Source: Desulfosporosinus acidiphilus SJ4 (GTDB lineage: Bacteria; Bacillota; Desulfitobacteriia; Desulfitobacteriales; Desulfitobacteriaceae). Taken from it: DNA of 64,000 nucleotides. The position numbers were made by a program, and so were the translations under genes. This document shows positions 35,801 to 43,389 of the stretch, one piece after another. The notes beneath the pieces were generated by a model. That model searched no databases. It worked only from the letters and a program-made list of their open reading frames with translations, and was not told where the DNA came from. Every line of letters begins with the position of its first letter. The stretch's first letter is position 1. The DNA lies in contig NC_018068.1 of the NCBI RefSeq assembly GCF_000255115.2, forward strand, positions 310,001-374,000, in the 5' to 3' direction.

Positions 35801-35937
35801 CTATAATAGTTATAGAAATAACCGCCCCTGCCAAGGATTGCGGTTATTTCTTGTAACCTCTAATTCGGGCTAACCGTTCGGTTAGACAATCTGCCGGGCT
35901 GGCGTGCTTGCTACACGTCAGTCCTTATTAATATTAT
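35801..35937 (+). ncRNA. Candidate small structured RNA (possible type I antitoxin-like)
   Basis: Extended -10 TGCTATAAT (35,799-35,807) is followed by three hairpins: AAATAACCGC/GCGGTTATTT (35,816-35,849), CTAACC-GTTC-GGTTAG (35,870-35,885), and CTGGCGTG/CACGTCAG followed by TCCTTATTAATATT (35,899-35,935). From memory, similar sequence accompanies small 'holin-like toxin' genes in Firmicutes, where it is the antisense RNA. I see no intact toxin ORF opposite it. Confidence 0.35.
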
Positions 35938-36124
35938 ATCCATAGATTGTAAACTATGCACCCAGCTCACCCGTTTTCCGCTTCGATTTTGGCTCTCACC
36001 TCAATTGTAAAAGTTATTTCCACCCCTACCACGCTTTGAGATGGAAGTTAGTCTTACAAATATAAGGTTGAATTTTAGTTCTGCAAATTATTATACTTTT
36101 ATCTTGGCTCGATCTCTTACTAAA

Positions 36125-36283
36125 ATGGTGGAGATGGGCCTACCTGAGGAAAAAGGCAGCCGATGGACCGTCGGGATTTTTACTGTTTTACTGGGGGCCA
36201 TAACCTTAGCCATCTTATATGTCTTTTGGAAATGCAAATGGAAAATTAAACAACTACCTTCATTCGAGAAGGTGGTTTATTGA
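36125..36283 (+). CDS. Possible small single-helix membrane protein
   Basis: 52 residues from ATG at 36,125: charged start (MVEMGLPEEKGSR), one membrane helix ('WTVGIFTVLLGAITLAILYVF'), basic tail. The hydrophobic pattern looks real, but no good ribosome site is visible; the frame is open back to 36,041. Unknown function. Confidence 0.3.
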   Translation: MVEMGLPEEKGSRWTVGIFTVLLGAITLAILYVFWKCKWKIKQLPSFEKVVY

Positions 36284-36385
36284 AGTTTTTGTATGCTGCG
36301 GCAAGGATCTCGGAAACACTGGGATTAGATTGGGCAGCAAAAAGCTTATTCATATCATAACCGATTTGTCATTTCTCTCAATTAT

Positions 36386-36452
36386 AAGGTACCTTTAAAA
36401 AAACGTTGACAAAATACTAAGGTACCTGTAGAATCCAATCATAAGGTACCTT
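36386..36452 (+). promoter_or_regulatory. Promoter with three AAGGTACCTT operators upstream of marR
   Basis: Palindromes AAGGTACCTT at 36,386-36,395 and 36,443-36,452, and AAGGTACCTG at 36,419-36,428. TTGACA (36,406) -17- TAGAAT (36,429) places the middle site in the spacer of the promoter. RBS GAAGGAGGGG and the MarR start follow. Strong sign of autorepression. Confidence 0.75.
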
Positions 36453-36486
36453 ACAAAACACGAAGTCAATAGAAGGAGGGGAATAA

Positions 36487-37065
36487 ATGGTGGAAAATAA
36501 CTTTGACTTGATTATGCAACTGACGCGGGTTGAATGGCTCCTGCACAGGTACCATCAACAAAACCACATGCATTTTGGTCCAATGGGAGATCCCCGCAGA
36601 GGGCAGGGCAGAGTTTTAGCGATTCTTAAGCTGCAGCCGGAAATTAGCCAAAAAGATTTATCCTACCTGCTGGACATGAGACCGCAGTCCTTAGGAGAAC
36701 TTCTTTCAAAGCTGGAGAAAAACGGCTACATTACTCGCGAACCATCGGAAACCGACCGCCGGGTTATGAATATTAAGCTTACAAAAGAAGGACTTAAAGC
36801 AACCGAATCAACCGAGCAGGAATTCAGCTTTGACAAATTATTTAAATGTCTGAGTGAAGAAGAACAAAAGACCATGAGCGGCTTTCTTGACCGTATTATT
36901 AAAACACTTGAAACTCAACTTGGGGATGAAGAATCGGAATTTAATTTCGACCCACGCTTACGCGGAGGAAATCCCTTTGATCGACCTTTTCAATTTGGTC
37001 CTCGGCCCGGAATGGGATATGGACGACGCCCTGGCTCATACCCGGATAAACCTGAAGAAAAATAA
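36487..37065 (+). CDS. MarR-family regulator with Gly/Pro/Arg-rich tail
   Basis: 192 residues. The winged helix is standard ('GRVLAILKLQPEISQKDLSYLL', 'RPQSLGELLSKLEKNGYI', 'DRRVMNIKLTKEG'). The last ~40 residues ('FDPRLRGGNPF', 'GPRPGMGYGRRPGSYP') are low complexity and disordered-looking, unusual for MarR. The gene is followed by a terminator and then a MATE exporter. It probably represses both through the AAGGTACCTT sites. Confidence 0.9.
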   Translation: MVENNFDLIMQLTRVEWLLHRYHQQNHMHFGPMGDPRRGQGRVLAILKLQPEISQKDLSYLLDMRPQSLGELLSKLEKNGYITREPSETDRRVMNIKLTKEGLKATESTEQEFSFDKLFKCLSEEEQKTMSGFLDRIIKTLETQLGDEESEFNFDPRLRGGNPFDRPFQFGPRPGMGYGRRPGSYPDKPEEK

Positions 37066-37087
37066 TCAGTAGTACAGCAGCGATCTG

Positions 37088-37128
37088 AAGGCACTGCGGC
37101 AACCTCTGGAACAGTGCCTTTATTTTTT
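37088..37128 (+). terminator. Terminator/attenuator between marR and MATE
   Basis: AAGGCACTG...CAGTGCCTT with a 15-base loop, followed by TATTTTTTT. Its place inside the probable operon suggests reduced read-through into the transporter. Confidence 0.75.
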
Positions 37129-37170
37129 TGCGCCAATTTTGAGGTTTACTAGGCAAAGGAGGATTTTGAT

Positions 37171-38538
37171 ATGGAAAACATGGGAAAAACGGATCAAGCA
37201 TCACTCTACTATCTGGAAAAGGCACCCGTTTCCAAAGCAATTATGCACATGGTTATTCCTATGATACTGAGCTTTATTGTTACCATTATCTACAATATTA
37301 CGGATGCCTTTTTTATTGGAAAACTTGAAAACACAGCGATGATGGCCTCAGTGACTCTGGCCTTGGCATTTTCATGCATCTTAATGGCCCTGGGCCACCT
37401 GTTCGGAGTGGGCGCGGGAACTTATGTATCAAGAATTTTAGGTGAAGAAAATCCAGAAATGGCCAAAAGAGTTTGTTCCATAAACTTTTGGTCATCAATA
37501 ATCACTGGGATTATCTTTATGGCATTGTGTCTGCCGTTGCTATCGCCCCTCTTGCAGCTTTTGGGAGCAAAGGGTGATACCTTGCTCTACACAAGAAATT
37601 ATATTCTGGTGTTTGTGATTGGCTCTCCGTTTGTTATTGCTAATCTTTCGCTGGAGGAAATGGTCCGAGCGGAGGGGGCATCCACTGCCTCGATGATTGG
37701 CTTGATATCCGGTGTCGTCATTAATATCATACTCGACCCCATTTTCATCTTTCTTCTTCATCTGGATATTACGGGGGCCGCCCTTGCTTCTGTGCTTGGT
37801 AATGTAGTCTCTGTAGTATGGTTCATCTATTATCTGCAGCGAAAAAGTACCGTTCAGAGTGTATCAATTAAGGATTTTAAGCCAAGTAAAGAGATCTATA
37901 AAACTATTATTAAGGTTGGGATTTCAGCATTTTTGCTGGATGGTTTTATGGTAATTACCACCTTGCTTTTTAATCATTATTCCATCCTCTATGGCAATAG
38001 TGTTGTTGCCGGGTTAGGTATTTCTCAAAGAGTTATTCAAATTATTGACTTTGTGGGAATGGGTTTTTCATTGGGAGCCGTACCGCTGATTGCCTATTCT
38101 TATTCAGCAAAGAATCAGGAGCGACTAAGGCAAATTATCAAAACAACCCTATTCTACATGATGGGTATTACTTTGGGGTTGTCAGTCATCCTGTTCGGAC
38201 TCAGGTCACAAGTCATTGGCATCTTTAGTATTGATCCTGAGGTTATAGCTGTCGGCCAAAAAATTCTTATTGCCCAGCTTTGCTCCACCGTATTTGCCGG
38301 CCTATCTGCATTTTTTACAGGTATCTTTCAAGCGTTTGGCACAGGTGTACAATCCACTGTTATATCCTCTCTGAGGGGTATTGTATTTATTCCCATTTTG
38401 ATTTTCGGAAATTTGTTCTTTGCTGTCAATGGCGTTATTTGGGCTAATACAAATTCAGAAGGACTCACCTGTTTAGTAGGACTTATCCTGTTTCTGGGAA
38501 CCTGGAGAAAAATTAATCCCGCGTACCATAAAGCATAG
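37171..38538 (+). CDS. MATE-family multidrug efflux transporter
   Basis: 455 residues, twelve helices in two MATE repeats; 'IVTIIYNITDAFFIGKLENT' and 'GHLFGVGAGTYVSRILGEEN' mark the first, 'FVGMGFSLGAVPLIAYSYSAKN' the second. Exchanges cations for drugs or metabolites. AAAGGAGG precedes the ATG. Likely controlled by the MarR gene upstream. Confidence 0.93.
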   Translation: MENMGKTDQASLYYLEKAPVSKAIMHMVIPMILSFIVTIIYNITDAFFIGKLENTAMMASVTLALAFSCILMALGHLFGVGAGTYVSRILGEENPEMAKRVCSINFWSSIITGIIFMALCLPLLSPLLQLLGAKGDTLLYTRNYILVFVIGSPFVIANLSLEEMVRAEGASTASMIGLISGVVINIILDPIFIFLLHLDITGAALASVLGNVVSVVWFIYYLQRKSTVQSVSIKDFKPSKEIYKTIIKVGISAFLLDGFMVITTLLFNHYSILYGNSVVAGLGISQRVIQIIDFVGMGFSLGAVPLIAYSYSAKNQERLRQIIKTTLFYMMGITLGLSVILFGLRSQVIGIFSIDPEVIAVGQKILIAQLCSTVFAGLSAFFTGIFQAFGTGVQSTVISSLRGIVFIPILIFGNLFFAVNGVIWANTNSEGLTCLVGLILFLGTWRKINPAYHKA

Positions 38539-39065
38539 TCTACAATGTCACCCTTACAGAATTTTTTGCCGAGGAATGTCCGCAACTTGAGCCTGAATTT
38601 CGCCGTTTGGTGGATACAGCCAAAGAGGCCATTGTCGACGACTATGTAAGAGGCCTTTCCAAAGAATTTACCCAGCAGGCCTTGGTCGCACTGCCAGACT
38701 TCCCCGATACAAGATCGCGTCTGCTCAATACATTGGACAAGGTATATAAAGAAGTAGAAATTAACCCGGAGCTTATAGGGATTAGCTTAGGCTATCGTTT
38801 CAAAAACATGTCTCAGGGAGCAGGATACGAAAGCGGCGGTACTCAAAGCCTTCTTGCCGAGATTATTAAGTTAGGTCAGGAGGCAGGTGAAATCAGGCAA
38901 GATATCTCGGCTAACCTGTTGGTCAAACAATTAGACTTTCTGCGTGGCTTTATTGTCATGGAGTGGTTGAATGATTCATCAAAGATAGAACTGCGTAAAG
39001 AGATCGCTAATATGGTCGATCTATTCTTAGAGGGGGCCAATTTCAGAGGAGGGTCCAAGATATAA
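38536..39065 (+). pseudogene. Headless TetR-family regulator (C-terminal domain only)
   Basis: The frame is open from the end of the MATE gene and reads YNVTLTEFFAEECPQLEPEF then 'VDTAKEAIVDDYVRGLSKEF' and on to 'LRGFIVMEWLNDSSKIELRK'. This is a TetR ligand-binding domain with no HTH before it. The only starts are TTG/GTG codons inside. I take it as a fragment left by deletion against the MATE gene. A 22-codon ORF (39,064-39,132) with GGAGGG upstream follows and may also be debris. Confidence 0.65.
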
Positions 39066-39179
39066 TGCGTGTGATTAAAGAGGGCCGGAAAGTGGATGTC
39101 GATGGGGATGAAGGTAAACTATTTCTACATTGACGAACAAATAACCAAACTTTAGTTCAACTCGATAGGCCAAACACCG

Positions 39180-40415
39180 TTAATCCACATTTCCCATAAG
39201 CATATTCGTAAGATCCTTAACAAACTTCCCTTGTTCGTCACAGATCTTCACTCTGACCCTATCCTTATCTAAGGTAAAATATAGGATATAGTTGCTTCTG
39301 GAACCATCTTTAACTGAAGGACCCGTGGGATTAGGGATATTTTTTCTGGCAATACTAATTGGCCCAAAGAGATTCTCATTTTCGAGGATGACTTTGGGTT
39401 TTTGTTCATAGTTACAGATAATCAGCTTGCCCCTGTGGCTCTCATCATAACTGGTATAGGCTAAGGTATAATCTTCATTGAAGGTTGTTGAGGACATAGC
39501 AGGCAGCGCACCGAGAGGATCTGTGTTGAATGGAATCGTATCTAATTTCAGTAGATTAGGGTCATCCGATGTATTTCTTCGCACCATAAAAATATCCAAG
39601 GTTTGATCAGCAGAGGTCTTAGAAGGGTCATCGCTAAACTTCATACCGATAAAGCCGTAACCATCCTCGATAGCTTGGGCCTGAACAACCTTGCTGATCA
39701 GCGGTGCATTATTGAAGGTTAAGGGCAGACCGGTAAAATCCATGGAGTAGAGGTCAATCCCGTTTCCGGTAAGTGAGGTATAGGTCAGAGTACGGTCCAG
39801 GGTGTTGGCATTGACTATTTGATAAGGTTTTCGTAAGAAGGTCAGATCCTGGTTGGGTTGGTTATCTGTATTAAAAAAGGGAAAGGTCAGTTGCTCAAAA
39901 TTCTTTACATACAACAAATGATCATTAACTTTCGAGTAATAGAGATTGCCTTTGAAATCCATACTATTGGCTTCGTTAAAACCATTAATCGGTATGAGTT
40001 CCTGGTCGGCATGCAAATTCTGCTTATCATCCCTGGTAAGCCTTGTTTTAACAATTCCTTCATTATAAGCGGTAATTATACTATTATTAGAGAACAAAAT
40101 CACATTGTCCAGGTAAGGGTGCGTCGGAAATTCCGCGAGGAGTGTACTCTTACCGTTTGTAACATCCAAATAGAATAAATTAGAATAGCGACGATTATCC
40201 TTGAGATGGGTCGCTAAAACTAAGACAGCATTGTCAGCTAAGATAAAATTATTCAGCCAAACCATGGTTTTAATTTGGCCGAACTTTGGGGACGTAAATT
40301 TCAGAAAAGGTTCCCGAAGGTTGGGTTTAGGAAGTGCTGTATAGGCAGAAATTTGAGTGATAACTGCAGCTATTAAGACTGCAAGTGTCAATAAGAACAT
40401 CAAGTATTTCTTCAT
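39180..40415 (-). CDS. Membrane-anchored beta-propeller-like hypothetical protein
   Basis: 411 residues from ATG at 40,415 (MKKYLMFLL). N-terminal signal anchor of ~20 residues, then about 380 extracytoplasmic residues with repeated strand-turn patterns ('NLFYLDVTNGKSTLLAEF', 'DYTLAYTSYDESHRGKLIICNYEQ', 'YILYFTLDKDRVRVKICDEQGKFV') that look like TolB/WD-type blades. GGAGGGG lies 13 bases before this ATG. An alternative ATG at 40,439 overlaps the RBS. Family not recognised. Diverges from the next gene. Confidence 0.65.
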   Translation of the reverse strand: MKKYLMFLLTLAVLIAAVITQISAYTALPKPNLREPFLKFTSPKFGQIKTMVWLNNFILADNAVLVLATHLKDNRRYSNLFYLDVTNGKSTLLAEFPTHPYLDNVILFSNNSIITAYNEGIVKTRLTRDDKQNLHADQELIPINGFNEANSMDFKGNLYYSKVNDHLLYVKNFEQLTFPFFNTDNQPNQDLTFLRKPYQIVNANTLDRTLTYTSLTGNGIDLYSMDFTGLPLTFNNAPLISKVVQAQAIEDGYGFIGMKFSDDPSKTSADQTLDIFMVRRNTSDDPNLLKLDTIPFNTDPLGALPAMSSTTFNEDYTLAYTSYDESHRGKLIICNYEQKPKVILENENLFGPISIARKNIPNPTGPSVKDGSRSNYILYFTLDKDRVRVKICDEQGKFVKDLTNMLMGNVD

Positions 40416-40496
40416 CCGATAGCCAAAACTCCCCTCCATAATATGGTATAATAATTAATTATATCACAAATTAGGAAACTTAAAGGAGCAGAGTCC

Positions 40497-41327
40497 ATGG
40501 CTGTTACTGAGATATTGTACGAACAGTTTAAAGCGATTCATAAGGTTCTTTGGATTATTTTGCTGCCCGTCATTTTAGATATTGGAGAACTTAGTCTTTT
40601 TGAAAAGATTTTCAAGAGTGAGTACGTGCCTGTCGCCAAACTATTCAATTTAAAGCTGGGGTTTATATCAGCCCCGCCCAGTATTAGATATTTCCTGGAA
40701 GATTTCCCCTCACTGATCTTTCAATATAATTATTCAAGCGCTTTTCGAGGAGTGATCAATCAAATCAACTTGACCAACCTGTTACTCCTTCTAGCGGTTC
40801 TTTTGGTCACAAGTTTTTTGGACAGTGGTTATTTAGCCGTTATCAGCCAGGCGGGGCATAAAAAGGTGACCTTCAAAGACTTTCTCAGAGATGGTAATAA
40901 ATTATGGTTTAAGTTTTTTATCCTTAGCCTCTTAGGGGTTATCCCCATTCTCTTGATCTTAATAAAAAGGGAATTAAGTTATGGTTATTTTGGTTTAGTA
41001 TTTCTTCCTTTGCTTTACGTTAAGTACTCAATCGTAGTAGATGATGTAAGTCTCATCGATAATTTCAAACTTGGAATTAGGTTCTTTTTTGAAAACCTGA
41101 GGTTAACCATCAAGATGGCCTTTTCCTTTGGCATTTCCTTTTCGCTCGTGGGAATAGGTATTTACCCTTTGGCAAGCATGGGGTTCAAAGGTATTGTCCT
41201 GGGGGCCATTATCACTGCCTATTTTGGAGCAGTTATTAATAAAGCTGTGCTGGAGATCTATCGAGAGGTATCCGAAAAGCGAAGAACGAAACTAAAGGAA
41301 ATCAGCGCTGAAGTGATTAATCTGTAG
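40497..41327 (+). CDS. Polytopic membrane protein of unknown function
   Basis: 276 residues, about six helices with amphipathic parts between them ('LWIILLPVILDIGELSLF', 'LLLAVLLVTSFLDSGYLAVI', 'WFKFFILSLLGVIPILLIL'). It resembles DUF975/glycerophosphoryl-type membrane proteins loosely. AAAGGAGC precedes the ATG. It diverges from the propeller protein with ~60-80 bases between, so the two may be co-regulated. Confidence 0.6.
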   Translation: MAVTEILYEQFKAIHKVLWIILLPVILDIGELSLFEKIFKSEYVPVAKLFNLKLGFISAPPSIRYFLEDFPSLIFQYNYSSAFRGVINQINLTNLLLLLAVLLVTSFLDSGYLAVISQAGHKKVTFKDFLRDGNKLWFKFFILSLLGVIPILLILIKRELSYGYFGLVFLPLLYVKYSIVVDDVSLIDNFKLGIRFFFENLRLTIKMAFSFGISFSLVGIGIYPLASMGFKGIVLGAIITAYFGAVINKAVLEIYREVSEKRRTKLKEISAEVINL

Positions 41328-41366
41328 AATTTCCTTCTGTAGCTGCGCAGAAGCTGGAGCTTCCCA

Positions 41367-41601
41367 TGCTGTATTTAATCATAATAAGAACTTGCTGCAA
41401 TTACTTAATGGAACTTCAGAACTTATAACAGCAGCAGATACCTATCAGTTCGATGATTACTTCAAGTATGAAGCTTCAATGTTTGACGTAAAACATAAAG
41501 CTGAAGTGAAAGAGAAACAATTCCCGATGGACTGCCAGAAAGCCTTAGAAATGGGTGGAAGATTGGTAAAGGCTATGCGAGAAACCCCCTTAGGAAATTA
41601 A
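41367..41601 (+). pseudogene. C-terminal fragment of a flavodoxin-like reductase paralogous to 24,445
   Basis: 'NKNLLQLLNGTSELITAADTYQFDDY' in outline, then 'KYEASMFDVKHKAEVK' and 'FPMDCQKALEMGGRL'. It aligns with residues ~155-220 of the intact protein at 24,445 ('TDTYQFDDYSKYEASMFDV', 'FPIDCQKAFDMGAKL'). The FMN-binding part is missing. A terminator (AAACCCCCTT/AAGGGGGTTT, 41,582-41,618) still follows. Confidence 0.8.
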
Positions 41602-41620
41602 TTTTCCCAAGGGGGTTTGA
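41582..41620. terminator. Bidirectional terminator
   Basis: AAACCCCCTT, then GAAAA/TTTTC inner pairing, then AAGGGGGTTT. It sits between the pseudogene and the convergent DUF362 gene. Confidence 0.75.
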
Positions 41621-41625
41621 AAAAT

Positions 41626-42666
41626 TTACTTTAATTCGATCGCTTTTTGCGGGCAAAGCTCTTGGCAGCAATAGCATGTAATGCACTTTTCCGGAGCCAC
41701 AGACGGGTATTCATCCATGGTTAAAGCACCATTGGGGCAATGTTCTACACAGGTAGCACAAAGAGTGCATAATTCATGATTGATCTTTGGCCTGAGCGCG
41801 GTCACAGATTCCATAATGGCACCGCCCGGCGGCCCGGATTGCGGAAGCTTGAAACCAGGTATAACTTCAAGCTTCCCATGAACCGTGATTTTGGAAAGGT
41901 CATTAAGACCATATCCCTTGGCCGCTGCTATTTGAATGCTGCGAGGCTGTTCGGAGAAACCCATCATATAGGCTGCGACAGTGTCTACAGCGACCGGGTC
42001 TGTACCGGCTAAGACTTTCCCAAGATTAACCAAATCTTTAGATGCAGGACCGTTACCTTCCATAGCTAAAACACCATCTACAATAATCAGATCGGGAACT
42101 TTCAGGGCAAATACTTCGACTAAGGCTTCGGCGAAGTTGAAGGGATTGCCCGCTTTTTTATGGGTTTGAGCCTTAAGGGCCCCGGCTAAGAGCCCGAAGT
42201 TATTTTTAATTGCGCAAGATATGCCTGTAAGACCGTGGGTCTTAAATTTCGGGATACTAATATAGATATCGGCGTCAATAATTGCCCGAGATACTAGGGC
42301 CGATTCTATATAGGGAGAATTAATACTCATCTGAACAGTTTCTGCACTTATGTTGCGATAATATGTACCGGCCGCATCCATTAAGCCCGTGTCTTGAAAG
42401 GCCTTCTCATTCATGCCATAGGAGAACACGCCCGGATTATCACCGACGATCAGAGAGGCGGGGTTTCGTTTGACGACTTCCTGGATTACGGCTTTTAGAA
42501 CTGCCGGGTGGGTAGTTATACCCTCTTCCGGAGCAGCGCTGCGCAGCACGTTCGGTTTAATCACTACTTTTTTTCCTTCTATATCTAAAGGAAACTGTTG
42601 AAATACTTTGGCGATGGCCTCATGACAAGTTTCATAGCTTGTATCCATGATTTCTACGATGCTCAT
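41626..42666 (-). CDS. DUF362 iron-sulfur protein
   Basis: 346 residues. Residues 1-280 are the DUF362 domain ('VVIKPNVLRSAAPEEGITTHP', 'ISIPKFKTHGLTGISCAIKN', 'AGTDPVAVDTVAAYMMG'). Residues ~290-345 hold two [4Fe-4S] motifs, 'CTLCATCVEHCP' and 'CITCYCCQELCP'. Likely a cytoplasmic electron carrier or redox enzyme; the reaction of DUF362 proteins is not established. Common in Desulfosporosinus-type anaerobes. Confidence 0.9.
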   Translation of the reverse strand: MSIVEIMDTSYETCHEAIAKVFQQFPLDIEGKKVVIKPNVLRSAAPEEGITTHPAVLKAVIQEVVKRNPASLIVGDNPGVFSYGMNEKAFQDTGLMDAAGTYYRNISAETVQMSINSPYIESALVSRAIIDADIYISIPKFKTHGLTGISCAIKNNFGLLAGALKAQTHKKAGNPFNFAEALVEVFALKVPDLIIVDGVLAMEGNGPASKDLVNLGKVLAGTDPVAVDTVAAYMMGFSEQPRSIQIAAAKGYGLNDLSKITVHGKLEVIPGFKLPQSGPPGGAIMESVTALRPKINHELCTLCATCVEHCPNGALTMDEYPSVAPEKCITCYCCQELCPQKAIELK

Positions 42667-42966
42667 AATCTCAACTCCTTTAACGAAAAGGCTTATTTAC
42701 ACTATAGCCTTTGTCTTCTAATATTTTAGATCTTATTTTCTGAAATATAAAGGGCCGCTTGTTATTATTGAAAATGACAATAAGAACTATAAAAATTACA
42801 GCTTGAAAGGGCGTCAATCGGTATTTAAGACTGAATGGCGCCCCTTTAGATAGTTTTTGAAATATTTGGTGATTGATGGAAGGAAAAGCAGGAGGTTCGG
42901 CGAAAAAGAAAGGTATACGTCAAACGTTGTCCATAAGGCCTGATAACAGGCTAGGGGGAGTCTTCG

Positions 42967-43050
42967 GTGCATCTTTATGATGAACAGAAAAAATTAGTCC
43001 AAACACGCCCAGGCACTCAGTCCTTGATAAAAGGAGTTGCCGGGTCATGA
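42967..43050 (+). pseudogene. N-terminal stub of a UvrD/Rep-like helicase
   Basis: GTG preceded by GGGGGAG opens VHLYDEQKKLVQTRPGTQ, SLIKGVAGS and then TGA. This is the start of a superfamily 1 helicase, stopping within the Walker A (GVAGSGKTT expected). Only 27 codons remain. Nothing after it in 43,050-43,185 restores the frame. Confidence 0.5.
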
Positions 43051-43207
43051 ATGATCAAGAACTAAAACAAGTTGATATATGCTGATGGAGTATGAATCAG
43101 TAATCCCGGAGGTAAAGGGGGAAAAGAGGGTGGCTGATCGCTCTTTTTTATTTTTATAAAGACCGTAAGACAAAATCACTTGAGGATTGAATTAACGCTA
43201 AGGATTG

Positions 43208-43375
43208 GACAGCCAAAGCGTTGAAGAACTGGCAGATTTAGTGGAAGTGGTCTACGCCATCCTGGATTATAAAGGGGTTTCTCGGTAGGAATTCGAGGGA
43301 ATCAGACAGCAAAAGGTCGAGGAGAGAGGCGCTTTCCGGGATAAGCTCCTGATGAAAGAAGTTATCGACGGTTAA
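43208..43375 (+). pseudogene. Remnant of a MazG-like phosphoribosyl-ATP pyrophosphohydrolase-type protein
   Basis: Frame reads SQSVEELADLVEVVYAIL then DYKGVSR, an in-frame TAG (43,286), then 'EFEGIRQQKVEERGAF' and 'RDKLLMKEVIDG', TAA. This is the C-terminal half of the small MazG-like house-cleaning proteins often found next to helicases in islands. The start and metal-binding first half are absent. Confidence 0.65.
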
Positions 43376-43389
43376 GGGGTTGAAGCAAA

